Below are positions 32,787-40,956 of a stretch of DNA of 45,292 nucleotides, piece by piece. Under the pieces are notes generated by a model, which worked only from the letters and a program-made list of their open reading frames with translations, was not told the origin of the DNA and did no database searches. The DNA comes from Oscillospiraceae bacterium (GTDB lineage: Bacteria; Bacillota; Clostridia; Oscillospirales; Oscillospiraceae): NCBI GenBank assembly GCA_020025655.1, contig JAHHRR010000013.1, positions 1-45,292 of the forward strand, in the 5' to 3' direction. How positions within the stretch are numbered: the first letter of the stretch is position 1; each line of letters starts with the position of its first letter. The position numbers were made by a program, and so were the translations under genes.

Positions 32787-35279
32787 TTACATTCCAATCA
32801 AATCGAACTTCTCAAAGCTTACGGTTACTCTGTAGTTGCCTTTACGTTCCTTGTACTTAACAAGGACAGATTTCAGGGTGTGGCTGTAGTAGAAGCCTTC
32901 TTCTGCTGCCTCCCACTTTTCTCTGTGAAGGTACTGCTTGAGCTGGTCATCACCTACGCTGACCCAGAAGGGTCCCTTCTCACGGTTAACAACATCAAGT
33001 ATCATAGTCTCAATTCCGGAGTCGTAATTGCCTTCCTTATTGAAATCAACATATACCTTTTCGCCGGGAGTTACGTCTATGTGAGTGATAAGCTTTTCGC
33101 CTTTCTTGTAGTTGTTGGTCATGCCGTCATCATCATACATATCGAAGTGGCCGGCAGTCTTGGGCGTAATAAGAAGCTTAATCATCTTGATAGGCTCCTG
33201 CAGAATGCTGTGCAGTCCCTTAGTCTGAGGAATAATTGCGCCTTCACGCACAAACATGGGGACAGAGCCCATATCCACAGGAATGGTTATTGTCTGACCG
33301 CCCTCATAGGGTTTTCTGGTGTAGTAATCATACCATGTGGTTCCGGCAGGCAGATATACCTCACGCTCTGTTGCGCCCTCTTCTACCACGTTTGCAACCA
33401 GGATGTACGGGCCGAACATGAAATTTACACCCTCACGGTAAACCTTGGGATCATTCTGGAAATCGTAGAATACAGGTCGCATGATTGCATCACCCTTGGT
33501 GCTTGCTTCGTAAAGCATTGAGTAGAGGTAAGGAATCATCTCGTAACGGAGCTTTATAGCATCACGGATGTAGTGGGTGTAATCAGAGTACATCCAGGGC
33601 TCGGTTACTGTGTTGTCGGTATTGCATGAGTGAATTGAAAATCTGGGCTGGAAGATACCATTCTGAACCCAGCGTACCAGCAGCTCTGCTCCGGGAGCCG
33701 GTCCCTGGAAGCCGCCGTTATCAGAACCGGTATTTGCAACACCGGAAAGGCCGGAGCCCAGCAGGGTTGCAATATTATATTTAAGTGTTAAAAAGCTCGT
33801 TGGGTTATCGCCCGCCCAGGTCTGGGCATAGCGCTGTATGCCTGCACCGCCGCTGCGGCAGATAACGTAAGGACGCATATCAGGGTCAAACTTTCTGGCT
33901 GCAACATGGGAGCTTCTGCTCATAAGAGTTGGCTGAACGCTCTTAAGCTCGCCGAATGTACCTTTCAGGCCATCTTTCTCGCAGAGTGCCTCACGGTCGT
34001 CGATAGCATCAAACTCGCAGTTATCATTCCATACGGAACGTGCGCCGTACTTCATCAGATATTCCTGAACAAGGCGCTCCCATTCCTCACGGGCTGCTGG
34101 ATTGGTGAAATCAAAATATGCACCCGGGCCGCCCCACCAGCGAGCAGTCTGAGTCTCTTTTCCGTCAGGAGTCTTAACGAAGCATCCCTTCTTTTCTACG
34201 TCATCGTAGTAAGGATGAACCTTCAGGAAGCCGGGCTTTACGTTGGGGGAAATCTCCACACCACGCTTCTTCATCTCGTCAAAGAACCACTGGGGATCGG
34301 GAACTCTGCGCTTATTCCATGTAAAGAAGTTTCTCTTATTATCTTTCTCACTGGCAGTATAGCCGGAGGAAAGCATAAAGGAATCTATTGGAATATCCAT
34401 ATCACGAACCTTGTCTATGAAGGCAAGGATTTCCTTGTCGCAGTCCTCGGGCAGTTCTACATAATACATGGTAGAGCCTAGATATCCCAGAGAGAACTTC
34501 GGCTGAAGGAAGGTTTTACCGGTAAGATCAGTATATCTTTCAACGATTTTACTGATTTCAGGTCCGTTAATAAGGAAGTAGTCAATGTCGCCGCCGTCAG
34601 CTACATAGTAAGTGTAGCGGGGCCAGTAGCCGCTTATTTCATCACCCATAGAAACTGCCGCCTCATAGGTGTTATGATAGAAAAGGCCAACTGCCTTTCT
34701 GGTATCATTATCAAGACGGATGTAAACGGGAATATGCTTGTACATAGGATCGCCGGAGACAGGATTATAGCCAAGGCTGTCTTTGGGGCTGAAGCGCATA
34801 TAACGTCCGTTTTTGTTGATTTCGCCTGTTTTTTCACCGAAGCCATAGAAGCAGTCATCAGGTTTCATTGCATTGTAGTGATAAATGCGGCCCAGATGAT
34901 CCAGCTGGAAAGCTTTGCCGGCAAGGTCGGAGTAGAGCTGTACACCGTTTTTGTCGTACATAGCAAATGCAAAAGGCTCTTTATTGAGAACAAGATCAAC
35001 TGTTTTTGTAGAAAAGACTATCCTGTCTGCATCTTCGGAAACTTCGGGCTGGAGAAGCTCTATACGGGTACGCTCTTCGCCCATAAATTCGTCCAGTTCA
35101 TCATCCCAGCCTGTTTCAGTAAGCAGGTAGGAGGCCTCGCGGAACTTTTTGTCAAAGGATGCGCGGATTCTGACCACGTCATCGCTCATAAAATAAACCC
35201 GAACCTCAGCAGTGTCGGTAAATATACGGAAATAGCCGTTTTCTCTGCTCATTTCCGCAAACTTGGTAACAGTCTGCAT
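32787..35279 (-). CDS. GH31 family alpha-glycosidase
   Basis: An 830-residue glycoside hydrolase family 31 enzyme. Domains: N-terminal mutarotase-like beta sandwich (about 1-240), (beta/alpha)8 barrel (about 255-600), then beta domains and a DUF5110-like C-terminus. The nucleophile is Asp419 in SVWNDNCEF and the acid/base is Asp491 in TWAGDNPTSF. No signal peptide is seen, so it acts in the cytoplasm on an imported alpha-glycoside. GH31 covers alpha-glucosidase, alpha-xylosidase, alpha-galactosidase, sulfoquinovosidase and others; the motif gives no decision among them. The ATG follows AAAGGAG. It is 31 bases after dctM in the lacI operon. Confidence 0.93.
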   Translation of the reverse strand: MQTVTKFAEMSRENGYFRIFTDTAEVRVYFMSDDVVRIRASFDKKFREASYLLTETGWDDELDEFMGEERTRIELLQPEVSEDADRIVFSTKTVDLVLNKEPFAFAMYDKNGVQLYSDLAGKAFQLDHLGRIYHYNAMKPDDCFYGFGEKTGEINKNGRYMRFSPKDSLGYNPVSGDPMYKHIPVYIRLDNDTRKAVGLFYHNTYEAAVSMGDEISGYWPRYTYYVADGGDIDYFLINGPEISKIVERYTDLTGKTFLQPKFSLGYLGSTMYYVELPEDCDKEILAFIDKVRDMDIPIDSFMLSSGYTASEKDNKRNFFTWNKRRVPDPQWFFDEMKKRGVEISPNVKPGFLKVHPYYDDVEKKGCFVKTPDGKETQTARWWGGPGAYFDFTNPAAREEWERLVQEYLMKYGARSVWNDNCEFDAIDDREALCEKDGLKGTFGELKSVQPTLMSRSSHVAARKFDPDMRPYVICRSGGAGIQRYAQTWAGDNPTSFLTLKYNIATLLGSGLSGVANTGSDNGGFQGPAPGAELLVRWVQNGIFQPRFSIHSCNTDNTVTEPWMYSDYTHYIRDAIKLRYEMIPYLYSMLYEASTKGDAIMRPVFYDFQNDPKVYREGVNFMFGPYILVANVVEEGATEREVYLPAGTTWYDYYTRKPYEGGQTITIPVDMGSVPMFVREGAIIPQTKGLHSILQEPIKMIKLLITPKTAGHFDMYDDDGMTNNYKKGEKLITHIDVTPGEKVYVDFNKEGNYDSGIETMILDVVNREKGPFWVSVGDDQLKQYLHREKWEAAEEGFYYSHTLKSVLVKYKERKGNYRVTVSFEKFDLIGM

Positions 35280-35309
35280 AATTTTTACTCCTTTCAGACT
35301 TTAAGCTTA

Positions 35310-36614
35310 TCAGCCGATAAGCGCACCGGTGACTTTAGGCAGCCAGAGGGTAAGTGCAGGAATGTAAGTGACGAGCATAAGCGCAATGACCTCAGCAAGG
35401 AAGAACCAAACAAGGTACCTTGCAACTCTCTCGATAGTAACCTTTGCAACGCTGCATCCTACAAACAGGCAGCTGCCGACAGGAGGAGTCATGTTGCCGA
35501 TACCAAGGTTGAAGATCATCATAATACCGAAGTGTACGGGATGAATTCCGAGGCTGGTTGCGATAGGCAGGAAAATGGGGGTGAAAATAAGAACTGCAGG
35601 AGTGAGGTCCATGAAAGTACCTACAAAGAGCAGAACTACATTCATTGCAAGCATAAGAACAATGGGGTTATCGGAAATATTAAGAATAGCCATGGAGATA
35701 GCCTTGGGAATTCCTGTGTAAGCCATAACCCATGACATAATGCTGGATGCAGCAATAAGGAACAGAACAACTGCTGAGGAAAGAAGAGTGTCTGCAAAAA
35801 TCTTGGGCAGATCTTTGAGCTTGATCTCTTTATAGCAGGCAGCCAGAATCAGAGAGTAAACAACTGCAATAGCAGCAGCTTCAGTGGGGGTGAAGATACC
35901 GAGAAGGATACCGCCCATGATGATAACAGCGAGGAATACGCTGGGAATTGCATCAAGGATTATGTGCAGAGTCTCGGAGCCGGTAAAGTGTTCCTTTGAG
36001 GTGTAGCCTTTTTTCTTTGCAATGATAAAGGCTACGATCATTACGGAAAGTCCCATAAGGATACCGGGTATGTAACCGCCCATGAACAGAGCTGCAATGG
36101 AAGTACCGCCGCTGACAAGGGAATAAAGAATCAAAGGACCGCTGGGAGGAATAAGAATACCGGTAGGTGCTGCTGAAATATTTACAGCAGCGGAGAATGC
36201 GCTGTCATAGTGTTCTTCCTCCTCCAGAGGAGTCATAACGCCGCCGATTGCAACAGTAGCTGCAATAGATGAGCCGCTGATGGAGCCGAAGAACATACTT
36301 GCTATTACGTTAACCTGAGCAAGAGCACCGGGGAGCTTACCGCCAATAAGCTTTGCAAGGCCGATAAGACGCCTTGCAATACCGCCCTTGTTCATAATGT
36401 TACCTGCGAGGGTAAAGAAAGGTATTGCCAGCAGGGCAAATGAGTCAATACCGGAGAAACATCTCTGTGCGGCGGTTGTGGTAATAACGCTCCAGTCAAC
36501 AGAGGCAAGTGCAGTAAGGATAGAAGACACCGCAATGCCGATAGAGATAGGAACGCCCATCAAAAGGAATATGATAAAAGTCACAACCAGAATGATTATA
36601 GACTGAGCAAGCAT
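35310..36614 (-). CDS. dctM: TRAP transporter large permease (DctM)
   Basis: A 434-residue, very hydrophobic protein of 11-12 membrane segments, the ion-coupled transport subunit of a tripartite ATP-independent periplasmic-type system. Family motifs include FLLMGVPISIGIAVS, AIPFFTLAGNIMNKGGIARRLI, GSISGSSIAATVAIGG and a C-terminal NLGIGNMTPPVG. Its start overlaps the dctQ stop by one base (TAATG). Substrates of TRAP systems are usually carboxylates or sulfonates, including sugar acids, so an acidic sugar is the likely cargo. Confidence 0.95.
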   Translation of the reverse strand: MLAQSIIILVVTFIIFLLMGVPISIGIAVSSILTALASVDWSVITTTAAQRCFSGIDSFALLAIPFFTLAGNIMNKGGIARRLIGLAKLIGGKLPGALAQVNVIASMFFGSISGSSIAATVAIGGVMTPLEEEEHYDSAFSAAVNISAAPTGILIPPSGPLILYSLVSGGTSIAALFMGGYIPGILMGLSVMIVAFIIAKKKGYTSKEHFTGSETLHIILDAIPSVFLAVIIMGGILLGIFTPTEAAAIAVVYSLILAACYKEIKLKDLPKIFADTLLSSAVVLFLIAASSIMSWVMAYTGIPKAISMAILNISDNPIVLMLAMNVVLLFVGTFMDLTPAVLIFTPIFLPIATSLGIHPVHFGIMMIFNLGIGNMTPPVGSCLFVGCSVAKVTIERVARYLVWFFLAEVIALMLVTYIPALTLWLPKVTGALIG

Positions 36615-37099
36615 TACTTGGTATCCTCCTTTCTATTCTTAATGAAGTCTCTGATAGCAGAAACATAGCTGTCGATTTTTATAATGCTGATGATAGTACC
36701 GAGAATGGGAACGCAGGAATAAACCAGACCTTTATTTAAGCGCAGAACTGGTGTGAGCTGAGAGGCATTGTTCTTGCAGAGTGTGATACCACCGACGAAG
36801 AGAACTGCAATAACGAAAAACCAGATAACAGCCTCAATAAAAATGTTCAGAATTAGAGCTGCTTTTCCGTGAACTTTATCTTTTACAAGGGTAAGTGCAA
36901 TATGGGAATCATTAGAAAATGCGTAACCTGCACCAAGCATGACCGACCAGATCAAAGTATATCTGGACAGTTCCTCAGTTATGGTGCTGGGATTATTCAG
37001 CACGAAGCGCGAGAAGACCTGCCACAGTGCGCTGCACAGCAACACTGTCATCAGTAGGGCCATAATCGCCATCATGACCTTATTAAGGACCTTTTTCAT
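36614..37099 (-). CDS. dctQ: TRAP transporter small permease (DctQ)
   Basis: A 161-residue membrane protein with four helices (about 10-35, 48-65, 85-110 and 125-145) and the DctQ-type motif VFSRFVLNNPSTITEELSRY, followed by GAGYAFSNDSHIALTLV. It forms the small subunit next to DctM. The ATG is preceded by AAAGGAG. Upstream, a terminator-like hairpin separates it from dctP. Confidence 0.94.
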   Translation of the reverse strand: MKKVLNKVMMAIMALLMTVLLCSALWQVFSRFVLNNPSTITEELSRYTLIWSVMLGAGYAFSNDSHIALTLVKDKVHGKAALILNIFIEAVIWFFVIAVLFVGGITLCKNNASQLTPVLRLNKGLVYSCVPILGTIISIIKIDSYVSAIRDFIKNRKEDTK

Positions 37100-37187
37100 A
37101 ACCTGTCTCCTTTAGGTTTATAAAATGTATGTGTATCAGTCCTATCCGCAGATAAGTCTGTATTTAACCAACTTACGGTCTTGCTTT

Positions 37188-37225
37188 AAAAAAGGGAGAT
37201 ATATGCTTGTACACATATCTCCCTT
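37188..37225 (-). terminator. Terminator/attenuator between dctP and dctQ
   Basis: Minus-strand hairpin with 14-base arms (AAGGGAGATATGTG and CATATATCTCCCTT, one G-U pair) directly followed by a T run. It lies about 50 bases after the dctP stop and 90 bases before dctQ. With no clear promoter before dctQ, partial read-through would yield more binding protein than permease. Confidence 0.8.
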
Positions 37226-37277
37226 GTAACTGTTTCTTAATGCTGCAAATCAGCTTAAGTACTTATCTTATTTGCTA

Positions 37278-38315
37278 TTACTTGAGGTTTGCCTGGAAGT
37301 CAAGGATACGCTGAACCATTTCGTATACGTCGGGATTGCTTTCCTTCAGATTGTCGTAAAGAGGTGCGCAGGCATCACGGAAAGCGGTCTTGTCAGGATT
37401 GGTAATAGTTACGCCGTAATCCTTCTCAGCAGAGACGAGAGCTTCCTCAACTGCAGTCTTCCACAGCTCGGTGTGATACTCGGTGGAAACAGCTGCTGCA
37501 TCCTTCAGAGCCTGCTGCTGTTCGGGGTTGAGCTTTGCCCAGGTCTGGTTGGAGATGATGAGGAAATCAGGAATACGCATATGCTCATCAAGGCAGTAGT
37601 ACTTAGCAACTTCACCGTGCTTACCCATAGTAAGGGCAGTGGGGTTGTTCTCAGCGCCGTCAAGCACACCCTGCTGGAGAGCAGTGTAGATATCTCCGTA
37701 TGCCATAGGTACTGCTGATGCATTAAGTGCATCCATCATTGCGATAGAAGTGGGGTTTTCCATAACACGGATCTTGAGGCCGGCCAGATCTTCAGGAGAG
37801 TTGACTTCCTTGTTGGTGTAGAAGCTGCGTGCGCCTCCATCGTAATAAGTCAGGCCGATAAATCCGGAGGACTCAGTCATAGTGTAAACTTCATCTGCGA
37901 TTTCGCTGTTCATAACTGCGTAGAAGCTCTCTTCGCTGTCGAACAGATAAGGAATTGCAAATGCGGAGAAGATGGAGTTGAAGTTCTCAAGGCTGCCGCC
38001 GCCTGCACGACACATATCAAGTGCTCCGTTGGAGAGCTGCTCAATAGCTTCAACTTCGCTTCCTAAGATTGCATTGGGGAAAACAGTAACGGTAACAGTG
38101 CCGTTAGTGTTCTTTTCAACTTCTTCTGCAAACTTAAGTGCAGCGAGGTGAAGAGGATGATCCTCAGCAAGGTTATGAGCCATTCTCAGCTCAATAACAT
38201 CAGCGGGGGTATCTCCGTCTTTTTCTGCGGTAGCGGGGGTATCTCCGTTGCTGCCGCAGGCGGCCAACGCGAGAACCATTGTGAGTGCAAGTACAATTGC
38301 AAGCATTTTTTTCAT
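37278..38315 (-). CDS. dctP: TRAP transporter substrate-binding lipoprotein (DctP)
   Basis: A 345-residue extracellular solute-binding protein tethered by lipid: signal peptide 1-19 with lipobox LAAC and Cys20, then a TPA-rich linker. The DctP fold is supported by AEDHPLHLAALKFAEEVEKNTNGTV-type N-terminus, the carboxylate-binding arginine Arg183 in LKIRVMENP, and YGDIYTALQQGVLDGAENNP. Arg163 in GARSFYT is a second possible ligand contact. Its similarity by eye is to sugar-acid TRAP proteins, but ligand cannot be fixed. It is the second gene of the lacI operon. Confidence 0.94.
   Translation of the reverse strand: MKKMLAIVLALTMVLALAACGSNGDTPATAEKDGDTPADVIELRMAHNLAEDHPLHLAALKFAEEVEKNTNGTVTVTVFPNAILGSEVEAIEQLSNGALDMCRAGGGSLENFNSIFSAFAIPYLFDSEESFYAVMNSEIADEVYTMTESSGFIGLTYYDGGARSFYTNKEVNSPEDLAGLKIRVMENPTSIAMMDALNASAVPMAYGDIYTALQQGVLDGAENNPTALTMGKHGEVAKYYCLDEHMRIPDFLIISNQTWAKLNPEQQQALKDAAAVSTEYHTELWKTAVEEALVSAEKDYGVTITNPDKTAFRDACAPLYDNLKESNPDVYEMVQRILDFQANLK
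38202..38248 (-). repeat. Short direct repeat in the dctP linker
   Basis: AGCGGGGGTATCTCCGT occurs twice with a 30-base period (38202-38218 and 38232-38248), encoding a repeated GDTPA in the linker after the lipidated cysteine. It looks like slippage or duplication in a structurally tolerant region. Confidence 0.75.
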
Positions 38316-38344
38316 TGTTCCTGTTTCCTTTCAGATTTTTATGT

Positions 38345-38362
38345 ATGTTGAAATTACAACAT
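38345..38362. repeat. Near-perfect 18-base palindrome between lacI and dctP
   Basis: ATGTTGAAATTACAACAT has perfect six-base arms (ATGTTG/CAACAT) and a central AATT; only one base pair of the 18-base palindrome is mismatched. It lies 30 bases before the dctP ATG. It could be a dimeric regulator site separate from the LacI-type operators upstream of lacI, or a short mRNA hairpin. Confidence 0.5.
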
Positions 38363-38367
38363 TCGTT

Positions 38368-39387
38368 TCATGGCTGCGGATTTATGTCCCGCAGAGATTC
38401 GCGTTCATAAAAAACCGTATCAAACCGAACGCATTTTTCTTCAAGCGCTTCTCCCTCAAGCTCCTGTAAAAGCATAAGGCCCGCTTTTTCAACCATCATT
38501 TTAATAGGTCTTCCGATACTCGAAAGACTTGGTATAGAGTAGGTTGTAGTAACAGAATTATCAAATCCGACAATTGATATATCTTCAGGAATTCTAATTC
38601 CGTTTTCATAGAACATTCTCATAGCTCCGAATGCCATTGTATCGGAGGCACATATTAAAACGGACGGAAGCTCAGGCTGTTTAAGAAGATCTCTTACCGC
38701 TTCATATCCGCTTTCCACTGCAAAATTACCTTTGCAGATATAATTTTCATTTATCTGAAGGCCGTTATCTCTCATGGCCTGTTCAAAGCCCTTCCAACGT
38801 CGCTCATCAGCTATTGAACTTTCGATACCTCGTACGTATCCGATTTTTCTATGACCCATTTTGATTATCTGCTCAACGGCTCTGTAAACGCCCTCTTTTT
38901 CCTGGCAGTATACATAAATGACGCCGCTTTTTGCAAATTCATCTTCCAGCTTGCGGTTAACAATTGCACAGGGTATCTTGCTTTGTATTACCTGTCGAAT
39001 ATAGATATCGTCGTTTTTATCCATGCTCACTATCACAACTCCGTCATAATTGGAGGGTGAAAGCATTGCTTTCTGACCAAGCGCATCCAAACGATGAATT
39101 GTGATACTGTATTTTTCACCGAGCACTTTGCTCAAAGCTTCGATACTCGATTTAATAAATTCACCGGTAGTTCCGAAGAACAGGTTTGAGAAGAAAAGAC
39201 CAATGTTATTTGACTTATCATTCGCTAATTGTCTGGCCGAAAGATTCGGAACATATCCAAGCGAATCCGCTATTGCCTGTATCTGCGCTCTTGTCTCCTC
39301 TTTAATCAGAGGACTGTTATTCAGCGCTCTTGAGACTGTTGTGTGAGATACTCCAGCTTTTTCTGCGATTGTTTTTATAGTAACCAT
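38368..39387 (-). CDS. LacI family transcriptional regulator
   Basis: A 339-residue regulator. The N-terminal HTH reads TIKTIAEKAGVSHTTVSRALN, followed by the hinge helix region LGYVPNLSARQLA and a periplasmic-binding-like sensor domain (about 60-335; NGIRIPEDISIVGFDN is typical). It heads the operon containing the TRAP transporter, GH31 and fucI. Two identical inverted operator-like sites overlap its promoter at 39526-39582, so it most likely represses its own operon until its sugar ligand is present. The Shine-Dalgarno is weak (GAGAG), which may keep repressor levels low. Confidence 0.93.
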   Translation of the reverse strand: MVTIKTIAEKAGVSHTTVSRALNNSPLIKEETRAQIQAIADSLGYVPNLSARQLANDKSNNIGLFFSNLFFGTTGEFIKSSIEALSKVLGEKYSITIHRLDALGQKAMLSPSNYDGVVIVSMDKNDDIYIRQVIQSKIPCAIVNRKLEDEFAKSGVIYVYCQEKEGVYRAVEQIIKMGHRKIGYVRGIESSIADERRWKGFEQAMRDNGLQINENYICKGNFAVESGYEAVRDLLKQPELPSVLICASDTMAFGAMRMFYENGIRIPEDISIVGFDNSVTTTYSIPSLSSIGRPIKMMVEKAGLMLLQELEGEALEEKCVRFDTVFYERESLRDINPQP

Positions 39388-39525
39388 TGAATCACACTCT
39401 CATTTCATAAAATACACTCTAATTTCTTCGACTACTCTGCTACAATTCATATTTACTACAATCAAGCTGTTCGGCACCCCTCGTTTTTTCTGCGGTGTAT
39501 GCCGTACTCTGTACTGAAATAGCTA

Positions 39526-39541
39526 TGCACACGTGAACATT
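39526..39541. promoter_or_regulatory. LacI-type operator, downstream copy
   Basis: TGCACACGTGAACATT, the exact reverse complement of the copy at 39567-39582. Its core TGCACACGTGAACA is a partial palindrome centred on CG, as LacI-family operators are. It sits about 9-22 bases downstream of the expected transcript start, a position that blocks elongation. Confidence 0.75.
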
Positions 39542-39554
39542 TCGTGTTATCTGC

Positions 39555-39583
39555 ATAATATCAAATAATGTTCACGTGTGCAA
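39555..39583 (-). promoter_or_regulatory. Predicted sigma-A promoter of the lacI-TRAP-GH31-fucI operon
   Basis: Minus strand: -35 TTGCAC (39583-39578), 17-base spacer, -10 TATTAT (39560-39555). The -35 lies inside the upstream operator and the -10 between the two operator copies, so repressor binding would exclude polymerase. Confidence 0.72.
39567..39582. promoter_or_regulatory. LacI-type operator, upstream copy
   Basis: AATGTTCACGTGTGCA, inverted relative to the copy at 39526-39541 with 25 bases between arms and 43 bases between centres (about four helical turns). It covers the -35 element. The two sites on one helical face would allow one repressor tetramer, or two dimers, to bind together. 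Confidence 0.75.
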
Positions 39584-39747
39584 TAGACGGATGTTCTGAA
39601 TTTTCGACTTCATTTTTGTGTAATGTTCATATTTTTTTAATATGGCTTGTATACTTTGCATTATTTTTTCAGGTGGATATTCAGCAGTATGCTAAAATTC
39701 ATCATAGCAATTTTTTAATATTCTGCACAGTAATCCGCTTAAAATAA

Positions 39748-39781
39748 AAATCACAGGCTCCATTAAAGGAGCCTGTGATTT
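39748..39781 (-). terminator. Terminator of the MFS gene
   Basis: A 14-base-pair stem (AAATCACAGGCTCC with GGAGCCTGTGATTT, six-base loop) followed on the minus strand by TTTTTATTTT. It touches the first base of the MFS stop codon and separates that gene from the lacI operon. Confidence 0.9.
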
Positions 39782-40956
39782 CAGTTTTTCTTCGGTTTAT
39801 TTATAAAAAACGCAAGCATGATTGTCAGCAGAAGCAGTATTGTCGTAATTGCAACAACACCCATTCCCGCCTGTATACCTGCCTTACCCGCCACAAAGCC
39901 TACTGCGGCAGGAGTTATTATACCGCCTATACTTCCGGCAAGAGTCATTGCGCTTATGCCGATATCGTTGCCTTTAACACTGCTAACGCCCAGTGAGGTT
40001 GCAGAAGGATAAATCGTGGCCATAAAAAATCCGACACCTATAATGCCTATTATAATAGGCGTTGCCGAATGGCTGAAAAATGCCAGCACGAAAAATCCGA
40101 TGAGTCCTATGCCGTCTACCGCAAGCATAGCTCTGCAGGAAACTTTAACACTTATGGCCGCTCCCAGCATACGTCCTAAAAACATGACCAGCCACAGCAG
40201 ACTGCTCATCATCTGAGATGCGTTATCACTCAGAATTCCGATATCCTGAAAATATGTAACAAGCCAGCCGGTAATTGCATATTCAGTGGAAACATAGAAG
40301 AACAGAATAACTGCCGACAGCCAGAAATTTTTATGCTTTACAAAGCCGAAATCGGCATCTCTGGCTCTTTTTTTAAGATTCTCATTAGGCAGGGGGACAA
40401 AAATAATCGCAATAAGTGTAGCAGCTGCCATTACAAACAGCAGGCCGGCCATATACTTCCATGCGCCGAAGTTATGTGCGGTAAAGGCCACCAGTAAAAT
40501 AGGAACTATCAGTGCGCCCATTGCATAAGCCCCGTGCAGAAGATTAAACGACACTGCTGATTTCTGCGGCGGAAGAGTCGAAATCATGGTGTTTGAGAAA
40601 TTTGTCAAGCCGCCCTTCGAAATTCCGAGCAAGAGGCAGGCAAATGGCAGAAGAGCCGCACCGCCAATTCCTGAAAGGAACATTGCATAGGCAACCATCA
40701 TCCATACAGCCGTTAAAATAACGCTTTTTCTTCTGCCGACCCAAAGCGGAAGAAATCCCATCAGCAGAATTGCTATCATATTGCCCGCAGACAGCATGGA
40801 AATAAGCATTCCAGAGCCTTCATAGCTTAGGCCGTATGCTCCCCTGAAAAAAGGAATGAGCGATCCCACTGCAAGTGAACAAGCCCCGTTTACCAGTGAG
40901 CCGCAGAGTATTACGGTAAGTAGTGTATTTTCTTTTTTCTGTTCAACTGTTTTCAT
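39781..40956 (-). CDS. MFS transporter
   Basis: A 391-residue major facilitator with about 12 membrane helices. The loop after helix 2 has PLWVGRRKSVIL, a form of the MFS signature; it starts MKTVEQKKENTLLTVILCGS. The ATG at 40956 is preferred to an in-frame start 18 codons upstream because AGGA lies just before it and the promoter at 41054-41082 leaves room. Its place between the sugar operon and a Gfo/Idh dehydrogenase suggests sugar or sugar-acid transport. It could not be assigned to a subfamily with certainty. Confidence 0.82.
   Translation of the reverse strand: MKTVEQKKENTLLTVILCGSLVNGACSLAVGSLIPFFRGAYGLSYEGSGMLISMLSAGNMIAILLMGFLPLWVGRRKSVILTAVWMMVAYAMFLSGIGGAALLPFACLLLGISKGGLTNFSNTMISTLPPQKSAVSFNLLHGAYAMGALIVPILLVAFTAHNFGAWKYMAGLLFVMAAATLIAIIFVPLPNENLKKRARDADFGFVKHKNFWLSAVILFFYVSTEYAITGWLVTYFQDIGILSDNASQMMSSLLWLVMFLGRMLGAAISVKVSCRAMLAVDGIGLIGFFVLAFFSHSATPIIIGIIGVGFFMATIYPSATSLGVSSVKGNDIGISAMTLAGSIGGIITPAAVGFVAGKAGIQAGMGVVAITTILLLLTIMLAFFINKPKKN

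Larger units (their letters stand above)
39388..39780. other. Regulatory gap between the MFS gene and lacI
   Basis: This 393-base gap has no convincing gene. It holds, in minus-strand order, the terminator of the MFS gene (39781-39748), an A+T-rich stretch of about 160 bases, the promoter and paired operators (39583-39526), and a lacI leader of about 160 bases. Confidence 0.8.

Noticed and set aside
32076..33521. Long open frame of 481 codons on the plus strand opposite fucI and GH31
   Set aside because: It is antisense to two well-supported genes, spans their junction and has cysteine- and histidine-rich composition typical of shadow frames.
32787..35279. Sulfoquinovosidase identity for the GH31 enzyme
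   Set aside because: It was considered because a TRAP system could import a sulfonated sugar. The protein is longer than typical sulfoquinovosidases and has a DUF5110-like C-terminus, and no sulfoglycolysis genes are seen; it is kept only as one alternative in the pathway finding.
34674..35735. Long plus-strand open frame of 353 codons opposite GH31 and dctM
   Set aside because: It is a shadow of two confident genes, with no ribosome site or recognisable domain.
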